A stretch of 64,000 bases of DNA from an uncultured Microbulbifer sp. (GCF_947489355.1 NZ_CANLDD010000004.1:62001-126000); one strand, 5' to 3'. Counted from the first letter of the stretch, positions 54,467-64,000 are shown. Translations and numbers: made by a program. The notes: generated by a model from the sequence alone, not told the origin.

Positions 54467-55579
54467 TTACTGGTCAGCGTTCAGGTACTCCTCCACTTCC
54501 AGGTCGAAGCCGGAAATGGCACTGAATTTGAATGGGGCGCTCATCAAGCGCATTTTGCACACTTTGAGGTCGCGCAGTATCTGCGAGCCGGTGCCCACCT
54601 GCTTGTACACCAGGTCCTGACTGGGGCGCTGCTGCTTGCCGCTGATCAGCCAGTCGATACTCTCTTCGATTTCCTCTGTGGTCTCGTTGTGACAGATCAA
54701 CACCACCACACCCTTGCCCTCTTGTTCGATGCGCTGCATGGCGCGGCGGAAGGTCCAGGGCGTGAATGTCTCGTCACCGCGGCGAATGGTGAGTACATCA
54801 CGCAAAGTATTGCCTACGTGAACCCGCACCAGGGTGGGCTCTTTCGGCGTGGGGTCGCCCTTGATAAAGGCAAAGTGGCGCTCGCGGCGAGCCCTGTCCA
54901 GATAGGTGCGCAGCCTGAATTCGCCGAACTCGGTATGCACCTTGCGCTCGTTGATACACTCCACGGTTTTTTCGTTGAGGGCGCGGTAGTTGATCAAGTC
55001 GGCGATGGTGCCGATCTTGAGGTTGTGTTCCCTGCCGAACCGCTCCAGGTCCTGGCGCCGCGCCATGGTGCCATCTTCGTTCATGACCTCGACAATCACC
55101 GCGGCGGGCTCAAACCCCGCCAGGCGCGCCAGGTCGCAACCCGCTTCGGTGTGACCGGCCCGGCTCAGCACCCCGCCGGGCTGGGCCATAATCGGGAAGA
55201 TATGGCCGGGCTGAACAATATCGCTGGGCCTGGCATTCCTGGCCACCGCCGCGCGTACGGTGCGGGCGCGGTCCGCTGCAGAAATCCCCGTGGTAACCCC
55301 CTCGGCGGCCTCAATGGATACGGTGAAGTTGGTGCTGAACTGAGTACCATTTTCCCGCGACATCAGCGGTAGATCCAGCTGTTCACAGCGTTCCCTGGAC
55401 ATGGGCATACAGATCAGGCCGCGGGCGTGGGTGGCCATAAAGTTGATGTCCTCGGCGCGTATCTGTTCCGCCGCCATCACCAGATCGCCCTCATTTTCGC
55501 GATCTTCGTCATCCATCAGGATCACCATCTTGCCCTGGCGAATATCGTCGATCAGTTCTTCAACCGTATTAAGTTCCAT
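54467..55579 (-). CDS. ribBA: 3,4-dihydroxy-2-butanone-4-phosphate synthase with degenerate GTP cyclohydrolase II-like C-terminal domain
   Basis: 370 residues. The N-terminal RibB half is intact: IRQGKMVILMDDEDRENEGDLVMAAE (acidic metal site) at 13-38, FMATHARGLICMPM near 47, FTVSIEAAEGVTTGISAADRARTV near 89, PGHIFPIMAQPGGVLSRAGHTEA near 123. The C-terminal half aligns with RibA but lacks the zinc motif ECLTGDxxxSxRCDCG and the QEGRGIGL segment (it reads RIEQEGKGVVVLICHN), so it should not be an active cyclohydrolase. Activity for that step is supplied by ribA at 50.6 kb. ribE is 66 bp upstream. Confidence 0.92.
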   Translation of the reverse strand: MELNTVEELIDDIRQGKMVILMDDEDRENEGDLVMAAEQIRAEDINFMATHARGLICMPMSRERCEQLDLPLMSRENGTQFSTNFTVSIEAAEGVTTGISAADRARTVRAAVARNARPSDIVQPGHIFPIMAQPGGVLSRAGHTEAGCDLARLAGFEPAAVIVEVMNEDGTMARRQDLERFGREHNLKIGTIADLINYRALNEKTVECINERKVHTEFGEFRLRTYLDRARRERHFAFIKGDPTPKEPTLVRVHVGNTLRDVLTIRRGDETFTPWTFRRAMQRIEQEGKGVVVLICHNETTEEIEESIDWLISGKQQRPSQDLVYKQVGTGSQILRDLKVCKMRLMSAPFKFSAISGFDLEVEEYLNADQ

Positions 55580-55645
55580 TGCTCACTCTGGATAAATTGG
55601 TCAATTGCAAATTGGGCGCCCTCCCCGGTGGCCGGCAAACGCCGG

Positions 55646-56308
55646 CTAGCGTGGGTAAAATCCGTGCCGGGCGAGAAATTCACGGGTTATCTCCGTATTG
55701 CCGGGTGTGGCCGCCTGCTCCCCCAGAAGCAGGCGCTCCAGATAGCGCGCGATCAGGTCCACTTCCAGGTTGACGCGCGTCCCGGCGGTGTAAGCGCCCA
55801 TAATCGTTTCCTGCAGTGTGTGGGGTACGATGGTCAGCTCGAACTCTGCGCCGTCCACCGCATTCACGGTGAGGCTGGTGCCATCCACCGTAATCGAGCC
55901 CTTATGGGCAATATAGCGGGCCAGGTTTTCCGGTGCGCGCAGGCGAAAGCATTCGGCACGCGCTTCGGATTTGCGCCACAATACCGTACCGATGCCATCG
56001 ACATGGCCACTGACAATATGGCCGCCCAGACGCGTTTGCGGGGTGAGGGCCTTTTCCAGGTTGACCCGGTCGCCCCTTTGCCAACCACCGACACAGGTGA
56101 CAGCCAGGGTTTCCGCGGACACATCCGCCCAGTAGCCGTCGCCGCACAGCGCCACCACCGTCAGGCACACGCCGCTGGTGGCGATACTGTCTCCCAACTG
56201 CACGTCAGACAGGTCCAATTCGCCGCTTCTGACCCGCAGGCGCAGATCACCCGCGCGCGCTTGCAGCTCGGCGATATCACCCACAGCTTCAATGATTCCG
56301 GTAAACAT
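55646..56308 (-). CDS. ribE: Riboflavin synthase, alpha subunit
   Basis: 220 residues made of two lumazine-binding repeats: [18 protein letters not shown]...GDSIATSGVCLTVV at 1-50 and HIVSGHVDGIGTVLWRKSE...KGSITVDGTSLTVNAVD at about 97-150. The MFTGIIE start, SGVCLTV and DGTSLTVN segments are diagnostic. Dismutates two lumazines to riboflavin. Its ATG touches the ribD stop (1-bp overlap). Confidence 0.95.
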   Translation of the reverse strand: MFTGIIEAVGDIAELQARAGDLRLRVRSGELDLSDVQLGDSIATSGVCLTVVALCGDGYWADVSAETLAVTCVGGWQRGDRVNLEKALTPQTRLGGHIVSGHVDGIGTVLWRKSEARAECFRLRAPENLARYIAHKGSITVDGTSLTVNAVDGAEFELTIVPHTLQETIMGAYTAGTRVNLEVDLIARYLERLLLGEQAATPGNTEITREFLARHGFYPR

Positions 56309-57453
56309 CAGCGCTCGATATCCGTGGTTGCGGTGATGCGCCAGTCATGCCCGACCGCACGCATATCGGTAATCGTAACCGGCAGGACCGAACCCATCCG
56401 CTCAATCGGTAGTGCAAACAGCGGTCGCGCTGTGCTACCGAGTAACTTGGGCGCCAGGTAGACAATCAACTCGTCCACATGACCGCGGTACAGGAATGCA
56501 CCGGACAGTGTCGCGCCGCTCTCCACCAGAACCTCATTGCACTGGCGCCGTGCCAATTCCTGCAGCAACGCGAGCAGGTCCACTTGCCCGTTTGCATCCG
56601 ATGGCAATACCAGCACCTCGGCACCGGCCTGCTGCAGGCGCACGCGGCGCTGTTCCTCTGCTCGCTCAGTCGTGCACACCAGTGTGGGGGCGTCGCCCTG
56701 CAAAATAAAGGCTTTGAGCGGTGTGCGCAGCTGGCTGTCGACAATAACCCGCAGTGGCTGTACCCGAGCGGCCTGTTCCGCCGCAAGCAGCGCCAGCGCC
56801 ATTTCGTCGGCGCGCACATTCAGGTTGGGGTTGTCAAAGCGCACCGTCTCAACGCCGGTAACAATCGCGCAGCTGCGCGCGCGCAGGCGCTGCACATCGG
56901 CGCGCGCAGCGGGACCGCTCACCCATTTGGACTCACCACTGGCCATGGCGGTGCGCCCGTCCAGACTCATCGCGGACTTGCAGCGCACCAGTGGCAGGCC
57001 CAGGGTCATACGCTTGATAAAACCGGGATTGAGCCTCCGGCACTGAGCTTCCAGCAGGGGGCCTGCCACCTCGATACCCGCTTCGCGCAGTCTCTGCAGG
57101 CCCGTGCCGCCAACCTGTGGATTCGGGTCCTGCATTCCGTAGACCACGCGGGCAACGCCGGCTTCGACCAGCGCCTCTGTGCAGGGGCCCGTGTGGCCGG
57201 TATGAACGCAGGGCTCGAGGGTGACATACACAGTGGCCCCGCGGGCGTGCTCGCCCGCAGCACGCAGCGCCTCAATCTCCGCATGGGCGGCACCGGTGCG
57301 TTGATGCCAGCCCTCACCCACTACCGCACCGGCAGGATCGGTAATCACACAACCGACCCGCGGATTGGGCATGGTGGTATAGAGGCCTCGCTCCGCCAGT
57401 TGGACAGCGTGGGCCATCAGCGCCTGGGCGCTCTGCACAGCGGCACGACTCAT
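56308..57453 (-). CDS. ribD: Bifunctional riboflavin deaminase/reductase
   Basis: 381 residues. N-terminal deaminase with zinc motif [11 protein letters not shown] (HAE) near 47 and [15 protein letters not shown] (PCxxxGxxxPC) near 70-84; PRVGCVI near 26. C-terminal reductase: [23 protein letters not shown] near 155, [16 protein letters not shown] near 190, [24 protein letters not shown] near 310. It overlaps nrdR by 4 bp and is overlapped by ribE, so the nrdR-rib genes form one tight operon. Confidence 0.95.
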   Translation of the reverse strand: MSRAAVQSAQALMAHAVQLAERGLYTTMPNPRVGCVITDPAGAVVGEGWHQRTGAAHAEIEALRAAGEHARGATVYVTLEPCVHTGHTGPCTEALVEAGVARVVYGMQDPNPQVGGTGLQRLREAGIEVAGPLLEAQCRRLNPGFIKRMTLGLPLVRCKSAMSLDGRTAMASGESKWVSGPAARADVQRLRARSCAIVTGVETVRFDNPNLNVRADEMALALLAAEQAARVQPLRVIVDSQLRTPLKAFILQGDAPTLVCTTERAEEQRRVRLQQAGAEVLVLPSDANGQVDLLALLQELARRQCNEVLVESGATLSGAFLYRGHVDELIVYLAPKLLGSTARPLFALPIERMGSVLPVTITDMRAVGHDWRITATTDIER

Positions 57454-57917
57454 TGCGAACCGCTTCCCTTTCCGATCAGGCGTTCGATCTCTTCGTTAAA
57501 TTCACTCACATCTTCGAAGCGCCGGTACACCGAAGCGAAGCGCACATAGGCCACCGGGTCCAGCTCGCGCAACTGCTCCATCACCAATTCTCCTATGGCG
57601 CGGGCGGGCAGCTCCCGCTCGCCGGTGGCCTGCAGGGCGTGTTTTATCTGGGAGACTGCGGACTCCACCCGTTCGGTGCTGACCGGGCGCTTCTCTACCG
57701 CGCGCTGAATACCCGCGCGCAGCTTGTCTTCGTTGAAGGGCTCGCGCTGGCCGTTCTGCTTGACGACCCGCGGCAGCAGCAGTTCTGCGGATTCGAAAGT
57801 GGTAAAGCGCTCGCGACACACAAGGCACTCGCGCCGGCGGCGCACCTGATCCCCTTCAGCAACCAGGCGGGAATCGACAACTTTGGTTTCTTCTGCGCCG
57901 CAGAAAGGACAGTGCAT
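57450..57917 (-). CDS. nrdR: Transcriptional repressor NrdR
   Basis: 155 residues. Zinc ribbon [18 protein letters not shown] with second pair [12 protein letters not shown], then an ATP-cone domain ([26 protein letters not shown], about 48-135). ATP/dATP-dependent repressor of ribonucleotide reductase genes; its own targets are not in the window. First gene of the riboflavin operon, 177 bp downstream of glyA, separated from it by a terminator. Confidence 0.95.
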   Translation of the reverse strand: MHCPFCGAEETKVVDSRLVAEGDQVRRRRECLVCRERFTTFESAELLLPRVVKQNGQREPFNEDKLRAGIQRAVEKRPVSTERVESAVSQIKHALQATGERELPARAIGELVMEQLRELDPVAYVRFASVYRRFEDVSEFNEEIERLIGKGSGSQ

Positions 57918-58050
57918 ACGGGATAGTTCCCAGAGGGAGTGGAAAATGGATTGCAGTTTACCATAGCCGCTGGATCAAGTGGCCCGGCAGCTAGCGCTAG
58001 TGTTCCCTTGCCACTGATTACCCCCGTGGCCACTGCGCCAGTACGCCCAT

Positions 58051-58080
58051 AAAGAAAACGGCTCAAAGAGCCGCTTTCTT
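58051..58080 (-). terminator. Terminator after glyA
   Basis: On the minus strand AAGAAAGCGGCTC-TTT-GAGCCGTTTTCTTT: a 6-bp GC-rich core stem extended by A/T pairs and followed by a T-rich tail, 15 bp after the glyA stop. Confidence 0.85.
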
Positions 58081-58094
58081 GTTAACACTGCCAA

Positions 58095-59363
<1,269 letters not shown>

Positions 59364-59534
59364 AATGTTCCCTCGATAAAGCGGGCTGAATAGCCACTTG
59401 TGAAACCCGACACTTCAGCGCCCAGGTCCTGTAACCGGGACCCGAGCAGCAAAGTGGGCCGGGGCCAATCAAAACTCTGAGCGTTCAGAAAGGCGCGCAT
59501 TGTACACCAAGGGCGGAGGGATTGCGCAAAATGC

Positions 59535-59558
59535 AAATGCGGCCCAGCGGCCGCATTT
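59535..59558 (-). terminator. Hairpin after the outer-membrane protein gene
   Basis: Perfect 10-bp stem AAATGCGGCC/GGCCGCATTT around a 4-base loop, 17 bp after the stop of the minus-strand gene ending at 59576. The following tail (GCATTTTGC) is only moderately T-rich. It is placed to end that transcript. Confidence 0.65.
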
Positions 59559-59575
59559 GGAGAGGGTGGGCCGGC

Positions 59576-60097
59576 TTAGAAACGCACAACCAGGGAGCCT
59601 GACCAGTAGTCCACCTCCTCTTCGATAAGCGTGTATTCGGCTTCAAAGGAGATGTTTTCGACCAGATTAAAGCCGGCACCAACACCCACGGAGGCACCGC
59701 TATCGGAACCATTACCAAAGGATTTTACATCCACCTCTTCGTTGAGGTAACCGAAACGCCCCTTGAAATAAATATCTCCCTGGGTGCGATATGTGGCATA
59801 CACTGCCTGGGTGGAGATAGAATAATCCACTGTTCCCCGGTCAACCCTGCCCCGAAATGGATCGTAACCAAAGTCAACGAGTTCACCATCTACCACGGAG
59901 CCGGTAAACTCAGCCTCAATCCCCCACCCTGAATTCCAAGTATAACCCCCGCGAAAACCGGCGTTTAAAGGGCTCTCATCACCGACATCCGTGTTCATCA
60001 CACCAAAAACACCACCGATGTAGGCCCCTTCCGCCTGGACAGCAGCCGAACAGAGCAAAGCCGCCGTAGCAGCCACTGCTTTAAGATTGAAAGACAT
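59576..60097 (-). CDS. Small outer-membrane beta-barrel protein (OmpA-like/porin-family barrel)
   Basis: 173 residues: signal peptide MSFNLKAVAATAALLCSAAVQA, then alternating beta strands (GAYIGGVFGVMN, AGFRGGYTWNSGWGIEAEFTGSV, TQAVYATYRTQGDIYFKGRFGYL, SVGVGAGFNLVENISFEAEYTLI) ending with the C-terminal Phe of SGSLVVRF typical of BAM substrates. About eight strands, no periplasmic domain. Function unknown. It is monocistronic between glyA and the hemerythrin gene. Confidence 0.78.
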   Translation of the reverse strand: MSFNLKAVAATAALLCSAAVQAEGAYIGGVFGVMNTDVGDESPLNAGFRGGYTWNSGWGIEAEFTGSVVDGELVDFGYDPFRGRVDRGTVDYSISTQAVYATYRTQGDIYFKGRFGYLNEEVDVKSFGNGSDSGASVGVGAGFNLVENISFEAEYTLIEEEVDYWSGSLVVRF

Positions 60098-60499
60098 GCT
60101 TTCCCCTTACTATAGAATCCATAAAAGCCGACGAATTATAGAGACAAAAATTTTTTTAGCAATCTGTTTTCCCCGGCCACGCCAACGGATATCCCCTGAT
60201 CATTGGGTGATTAACCCAGAAACTATAGTGGCCGCACACTGGGTCCTGTTTATTTCCAAAGGCACCTTTCCACAACCAGTAGGCAATTCGTATAAGAAAA
60301 TGTACGTCCTTGATTGGCTTCATTTCATTGGCCTTTCAACTATGGGTACCATAGAGAGGTATTGCTCCCTCCGGCTTGCCGGAATTTCCAATCAGATGCC
60401 GAAATGGCATTTGAGTCAGGCTTGGCTAATACTCGGAGAATCCTGAACAAGCGCCAATTTCGCTAAATGCCCCCCGCTTTTTCATTAAGTTTCCTCCGC

Positions 60500-60513
60500 T
60501 TGATCCAAATCAA
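60500..60513 (+). promoter_or_regulatory. FNR/ANR box upstream of the hemerythrin gene
   Basis: TTGATCCAAATCAA is a perfect match to the FNR consensus TTGATnnnnATCAA. Its centre is 64 bp before the start codon, so activation from about -41.5 would put transcription start near 60548. Two Fnr-type regulators are encoded 1.3-3 kb downstream. The remaining 60098-60499 stretch shows no convincing gene. Confidence 0.82.
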
Positions 60514-60570
60514 CCCAGCAACATCGAGCCCAACAACAATAAAGCAAGAAACAAATCGCGGAGGTCTGGG

Positions 60571-61146
60571 GTGGACACCATCTACCGACAACTGTGTTGT
60601 GACCATCAAGCTATGCAGCAAATGCTCGATACCTTTGAGCAACTGTTGCAGGATCTTTTCAAACACAGTGACCGGGACCCAAACACCCTTTCAAGTATCC
60701 TCGATGCGCTGGATTATTTTTCCGTCTACCCGGATCAATACCACCACCCGGTGGAGGATTTGATGTTTGCACAGCTGTTACGCAAGCCAATCCACAATCG
60801 CAACGTCATCTATCAAGTGCGGAGGCAGCATCGGCAGATTGCAACCGCAACTAAAAGCATATGCGCACTCTTTTATGCCGTGGCCAATAATGCAATGGTG
60901 GAACGAAAGGTGTTACAAAGTACCGGCAGCGCCTATATACAACTGCAACGCAATCATATCCACCTGGAAAATACAGCACTGTTTCCCCAGGTTGAGCGGT
61001 ATCTGGATACAGAAGACTGGCGCTTGATTCATATTCAAACTGAAAATCTTGGCAATCCGTTTTTTGATAGCAGCAGAAAAAAATTGTATGAGACCCTGCA
61101 CCAGCACCTCACACAGCATCAAACTGCGGTCACTGCGCTTGCCTGA
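60571..61146 (+). CDS. Hemerythrin-like HHE domain protein
   Basis: 191 residues, all-helical, with hemerythrin-type di-iron histidines: CCDHQAMQQML near 9, YPDQYHHPVEDLMFAQLL near 52 (HxxxE), RRQHRQIA near 84 and RNHIHLENTALFPQVERYL near 127. Single-domain hemerythrin-like proteins bind O2 or NO or repair iron centres under nitrosative stress. A perfect FNR box upstream suggests induction at low oxygen. The start is the GTG-GAC-ACC context ATG equivalent at 60571 (MDTIYRQ), with CGGAGG ten bases upstream. The STAS-like gene follows after 31 bp and is likely co-transcribed. Confidence 0.85.
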   Translation: MDTIYRQLCCDHQAMQQMLDTFEQLLQDLFKHSDRDPNTLSSILDALDYFSVYPDQYHHPVEDLMFAQLLRKPIHNRNVIYQVRRQHRQIATATKSICALFYAVANNAMVERKVLQSTGSAYIQLQRNHIHLENTALFPQVERYLDTEDWRLIHIQTENLGNPFFDSSRKKLYETLHQHLTQHQTAVTALA

Positions 61147-61177
61147 TATGTACGCCAGTCAACAAAGGGGGGGAGGG

Positions 61178-61615
61178 ATGAAAATCAAACGCCACGGTAT
61201 CTCCATCGGAATAGAGCGAATCGATAATGATTTTCTGCTGTCTATCAAAGCGGTTGGCCGGCTGACCCATAAGGACTACGAACAAATCATACCTTTGCTG
61301 GAATATGCCCTTGAGGGCGTAAAACACCCCCAGGTGAGCATGCTTGTGGATATTCGCGATTTCGAGGGCTGGGGTCTGCATGCAGTGTGGGATGAGTTCA
61401 GGCTCGCCCTGAAACACGGTAACGAGTTCTCCCAGATTGCCGTACCCGGGGACGAGGAGTGGCAAGAAATCGCAACAAAAATTGGTGGCTGGTTTTTGAG
61501 TGGCGAGGTACGCTACTTTGAGGAAGATCAAAAAGCCATGGACTGGCTAACAACAGGGAATACCTCCAACAATAAACAGACTGACAAAAAATCGGCTTTC
61601 TCCACGCACTCGTGA
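61178..61615 (+). CDS. SpoIIAA-like (STAS/CRAL-TRIO-like) protein
   Basis: 145 residues from ATG 61178, which has a strong GGGGGGAGGG ribosome site. The sequence (ISIGIERIDNDFLLSIKAVGRLTHKDYEQIIPLLEYAL, VSMLVDIRDFEGWGLHAVWDEFRLALKH, FSQIAVPGDEEWQEIATKIGGWFLSGEVRYFEED) is typical of the SpoIIAA-like family found singly in many marine proteobacteria; role unknown, possibly lipid or protein binding. The open frame reaches back to 61049 inside the hemerythrin gene, but that part is out-of-frame shadow. Ends just before a clear terminator. Confidence 0.82.
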   Translation: MKIKRHGISIGIERIDNDFLLSIKAVGRLTHKDYEQIIPLLEYALEGVKHPQVSMLVDIRDFEGWGLHAVWDEFRLALKHGNEFSQIAVPGDEEWQEIATKIGGWFLSGEVRYFEEDQKAMDWLTTGNTSNNKQTDKKSAFSTHS

Positions 61616-61630
61616 TAAGTAGTGGATTGT

Positions 61631-61655
61631 GGGGGCGTTTACGCTCCCTTTTTTT
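61631..61655 (+). terminator. Terminator after the hemerythrin/STAS-like pair
   Basis: GGGGGCG-TTTA-CGCTCCC (one G-T pair) followed by seven T: a good rho-independent terminator 16 bp after the stop codon. Confidence 0.85.
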
Positions 61656-61830
61656 CTTCAAAAGGTCCGCGAAAATACCAGAAAGACTGTGTCTCACTGC
61701 CTCGGGGGAAAACCTGCGGCAACCGGCTATTTTGGGACGGAGGTCACCCAGTAGACAATTGCGAGTCATCACGCCACTATCCCGGGAAGCGCAATACCTA
61801 CTGTGCCTGTGCAGTCTTTACAGGCACAAG

Positions 61831-62562
61831 TTACGGAGAATTCTCATAACTGCAATGGGTTCCCGCAATCTCACTGAGCCCGACTATATCCAGAATCTGC
61901 ACGCTTCTGCCATCCACCCGGATCAATTGTTCGCGGTGTAAACGGGAAAAAAGCCGGCTAATCGTTTCTGCAGTCAGGCCCAGGTAATTGGCAATATCAA
62001 TGCGTGACATGGAGAGTACAAACTGACTGGGCGAATATCCCCGCTGGGCATATCGGCTGGAGATGTTGATCAAAAATGCGGCGAGGCGAGTGTCTGCGGA
62101 ACGCTTTCCCAGCAGCATTAATATCTCATTTTCCTGGCGCAGTCCGTCGGAAAACAGGCTGTAAATTTGCTGTTGCAACGCCGGGACCTGCCGGGCCAGC
62201 CGCTCCAACTGGACAAACGGCAGCAGACAGACGCTGCTGTCTTCCAGGGCCTCCGAATAACTGGTGTGGAGCCGCCTACTGTAGGCATCGAGACCAAGCA
62301 GCTCTCCGGGAAGGGCAAAATGGGTTACCTGGGTATCGCCATCGGCAGCAGTGACTACACACTTAAAACTGCCGGAGCGAATGGCAAAAAGGTCCTGAAA
62401 AGAATCTCCGGCGCTGTAGAGCATCTCCCCGGCCCTGACGATCCTCTTCCTGCCGGTAACGCCCTCCAGCCGGTCAATGTCAGCCCGGGACAATCCCGCA
62501 GGGAGGCACAAGCGTCTGACCGAACAATTGCTACAACTTATCGCCTCAGGCGAGACAACCAT
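61831..62562 (-). CDS. Fnr/Anr-type oxygen-sensing regulator, second (downstream) paralogue
   Basis: 243 residues from ATG 62562 (MVVSPEAISCSNC). Crp/Fnr family. All four expected [4Fe-4S] ligands are present: CSNCSVRRLC (CxxCx5C) at 10-19 and the fourth Cys in EDSSVCLLPF near 109. cAMP-binding-like beta roll (ALPGELLGLDAY). DNA-recognition helix SRIDIANYLGLTAETISRLFSRL near 186, which retains the E-SR pattern for TTGAT sites. It lies 176 bp after its paralogue on the same strand; the pair are clearly duplicates. Confidence 0.88.
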   Translation of the reverse strand: MVVSPEAISCSNCSVRRLCLPAGLSRADIDRLEGVTGRKRIVRAGEMLYSAGDSFQDLFAIRSGSFKCVVTAADGDTQVTHFALPGELLGLDAYSRRLHTSYSEALEDSSVCLLPFVQLERLARQVPALQQQIYSLFSDGLRQENEILMLLGKRSADTRLAAFLINISSRYAQRGYSPSQFVLSMSRIDIANYLGLTAETISRLFSRLHREQLIRVDGRSVQILDIVGLSEIAGTHCSYENSP

Positions 62563-62738
62563 ATCAAAACGACTGATAACCCAACTGTCGCAATTGTACC
62601 CCTTTCTCCCGGTAGCGTCGCGGAGAGTCAAACGAACATCCGAAAGGGGGATTTTTATTCTATGGAATAGTCAGTCTCTCAACCTGTGTCATACCGAAGA
62701 GCAAGTGAGGGAGAATTTTCTTTATTATATGCAACCGG

Positions 62739-63470
62739 TCAATGGGACTCCTCATAACTGCAGTGGGTGCCCGCCAGCTCACTCAGCCCCACCAAGTCCA
62801 CAATCTCCACGGCCCTGCCGCTCACCTTGATCAGGTTTTCCCGCTGCAAGCGCGAGAACAGCCGGCTTACGGTTTCTGCAGTCAGCCCCAGGTAGTTGGC
62901 GATATCGGTTCGCGGCATGGACAGGATAAACTTGCTGTGGGAATAACCGCGGCGAGAATATCGACTGGAAATATTAATCAGCAGTGCCGCCAGGCGGGTA
63001 TCCGCCGAACGCTTGCCAAGCAACATCAGAATATCATTTTCCTGGCGCAGCTCTTCGGAAAATATCGTGTAAATCTGTTGCTGCAGGGCCTGTACCTGGT
63101 GGGCGAGAATTTCCAGTTGAGTAAATGGCAACAGGCAGACGCTACTATCTTCCAGGGCTTCGGCATAACTGGGATGGACCCGGTCACTGTAGGCATCGAG
63201 ACCGAGCAGTTCTCCAGGCAGGGCAAAATGCGTCACCTGGGTATCGCCATCGGCAGCAATAACCACCGTTTTGAAACTGCCGGAACGAATGGCGTACAGA
63301 TTGGCAAAAGGGTCACCAGCGCGGTAGAGCGTCTCCCCGGCTTTCACCAGCTTTTTCCGGCGAGTGACCTGCTCAAGTCGATCGATATCGGCTTGGGATA
63401 ATCCTGCCGGCAGGCATAAACGCCTGACTGAGCAGTTGCTGCAGCTGACCGCTACTGAGGAGTCCATCAT
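62739..63470 (-). CDS. fnr: Fnr/Anr-type oxygen-sensing regulator, first (upstream) paralogue
   Basis: 243 residues from ATG 63470 (the frame also has a TTG at 63491). Same plan as its neighbour: CSNCSVRRLC and SSVCLLPF cysteines for the oxygen-labile 4Fe-4S cluster, GELLGLDAY in the sensory domain, and recognition helix TDIANYLGLTAETVSRLFSRL. In gammaproteobacteria fnr/anr usually sits beside hemN, as here (hemN ends 70 bp upstream), so this copy is the likely orthologue. It should bind TTGATnnnnATCAA sites such as the one at 60500. Confidence 0.9.
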   Translation of the reverse strand: MMDSSVAVSCSNCSVRRLCLPAGLSQADIDRLEQVTRRKKLVKAGETLYRAGDPFANLYAIRSGSFKTVVIAADGDTQVTHFALPGELLGLDAYSDRVHPSYAEALEDSSVCLLPFTQLEILAHQVQALQQQIYTIFSEELRQENDILMLLGKRSADTRLAALLINISSRYSRRGYSHSKFILSMPRTDIANYLGLTAETVSRLFSRLQRENLIKVSGRAVEIVDLVGLSELAGTHCSYEESH

Positions 63471-63539
63471 ACTAACCAGCCGGTAATTCAATTTGCGGCA
63501 ATTGTAACCGCTAAGCGGGCAATCGTCGCCTGCAGCCAG

Positions 63540-64000
63540 TTAAAGAACACGGGAATATTGGGCCTGTGTCGGCTGGTTGTGTAGATAACTATCGAAAGCG
63601 GACGCCACATTTCGCACAAACCAACGCCCCTGCTCAGTAATCATAATTGCCTTGTCGTCCTGGTAAATAAGCCCGTCGTCAAACATAGGTTGCAGACGCT
63701 CGAGTTCCTCATGGAAATACTCTGCAAACGGTGTTCCCATACAGCGCTCAACCTCGTCTTTATCCAGGCGCAGGCGACACATGAGTTCGCTGATCACCCG
63801 TTGACGCAATCGGTCCTCCTCGCTCAACAACCAGCCCCGGCAAGCGGCATTTCCCCGCTCGCCAATGGCCTGGGCGTACTCTTTCAAGCGGTGCGAGTTT
63901 TGCCAGAAGCCACTTTGACTGTAACTGATTGCCGATGCGCCCAGTCCCACAAGGGCATCTGCAGGCATCAGGGTATATCCCTGGAAATTCCGTTGCAGCC
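63540..64000 (-). CDS. hemN: Oxygen-independent coproporphyrinogen III oxidase, C-terminal part
   Basis: About 153 C-terminal residues; the 5' end is outside the window. The segment begins LQRNFQGYTLMPADALVGLGASAISY, a HemN signature after the radical-SAM barrel, followed by the C-terminal helical domain (VISELMCRLRLDKDEVER, YFHEELERLQPMFDDGLI, ITEQGRWFVRNVASAFD). Anaerobic haem synthesis step. Its position upstream of fnr fits FNR-controlled haem supply. Confidence 0.92.
   Translation of the reverse strand, partial: LQRNFQGYTLMPADALVGLGASAISYSQSGFWQNSHRLKEYAQAIGERGNAACRGWLLSEEDRLRQRVISELMCRLRLDKDEVERCMGTPFAEYFHEELERLQPMFDDGLIYQDDKAIMITEQGRWFVRNVASAFDSYLHNQPTQAQYSRVL

Noticed and set aside
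56479..57549. Long plus-strand open frame opposite ribD
   Set aside because: Lies wholly antisense to ribD/nrdR in GC-rich DNA, has no family-like segments, and is explained by codon bias of the real genes.
60087..60446. 119-codon plus-strand frame upstream of the hemerythrin gene
   Set aside because: Starts inside the divergent barrel-protein gene, has mixed composition and no recognisable motif or good ribosome site; treated as non-coding.

Overview
The window looks like chromosomal DNA of a marine gammaproteobacterium of the Cellvibrionales / Microbulbifer type. That placement is inferred from the rib-nusB-thiL-pgpA core operon order, the secreted pullulanase, the tandem Fnr regulators beside hemN and the general protein character; no marker gene fixes the genus. 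The left three quarters (1-47.1 kb) are an accessory, visibly AT-richer region carrying decayed mobile elements. The right quarter (47.2-64 kb) is GC-richer core genome.

Layout. 0-3.3 kb: 3' end of a copper nitrite reductase fused to cytochrome c (nirK), nirV, an SCO-type copper chaperone and a small tail-anchored-like ORF, all on +. 3.5-8.3 kb (-): an AGPS-like FAD oxidase, a GlpD-type glycerol-3-phosphate dehydrogenase and an FGGY kinase in one tight operon. 8.4-10.2 kb: a 99-bp MITE-like element, a dead IS1595-family transposase and a broken AHH-nuclease-like gene. 10.3-11.0 kb: a glyoxalase-like protein. 11.2-44.1 kb: a large pyochelin/yersiniabactin-family siderophore locus. 44.2-46.8 kb: a graveyard of two IS256-family elements and the 3' end of a group II intron. 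47.2-50.5 kb: pullulanase. 50.6-59.4 kb: ribA, a retropepsin-like protease, pgpA, thiL, nusB, ribH, ribBA, ribE, ribD, nrdR and glyA on -. 59.6-64 kb: an outer-membrane beta-barrel protein, a hemerythrin/STAS-like pair behind a perfect FNR box, two tandem fnr paralogues, and the C-terminal part of hemN.

The siderophore locus is the most interesting part. A perfect Fur box precedes a long minus-strand operon: pchB (isochorismate-pyruvate lyase), pchA (isochorismate synthase), a pchE-like NRPS, a pchF-like NRPS, two ABC exporters/importers of PchHI/YbtPQ type, a saccharopine-dehydrogenase-like oxidoreductase, a free-standing methyltransferase, a dead adenylation domain carrying a second methyltransferase, and a thiazolinyl imide reductase (pchG). 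After these come an ABC-2 ATPase, a permease fused to an inactive M1-peptidase-like domain, and a FyuA-like TonB receptor. A type II thioesterase (pchC) and a divergent salicyl-AMP ligase (pchD) complete the set. The PchE-like protein has one more Cy-A-PCP module than pyochelin synthetase and no methyltransferase/epimerase inside either adenylation domain; methyltransferase-like proteins are encoded separately. A salicylate plus three-cysteine product, possibly methylated in trans, is the simplest reading. An in-frame TAA interrupts the pchE-like gene near its 5' end, so the pathway may be silent in this strain unless the stop is a sequencing error or is read through.

Oxygen and nitrogen-oxide physiology link the two ends: nirK/nirV/SCO on the left, and Fnr regulators with an FNR-box-controlled hemerythrin gene on the right.
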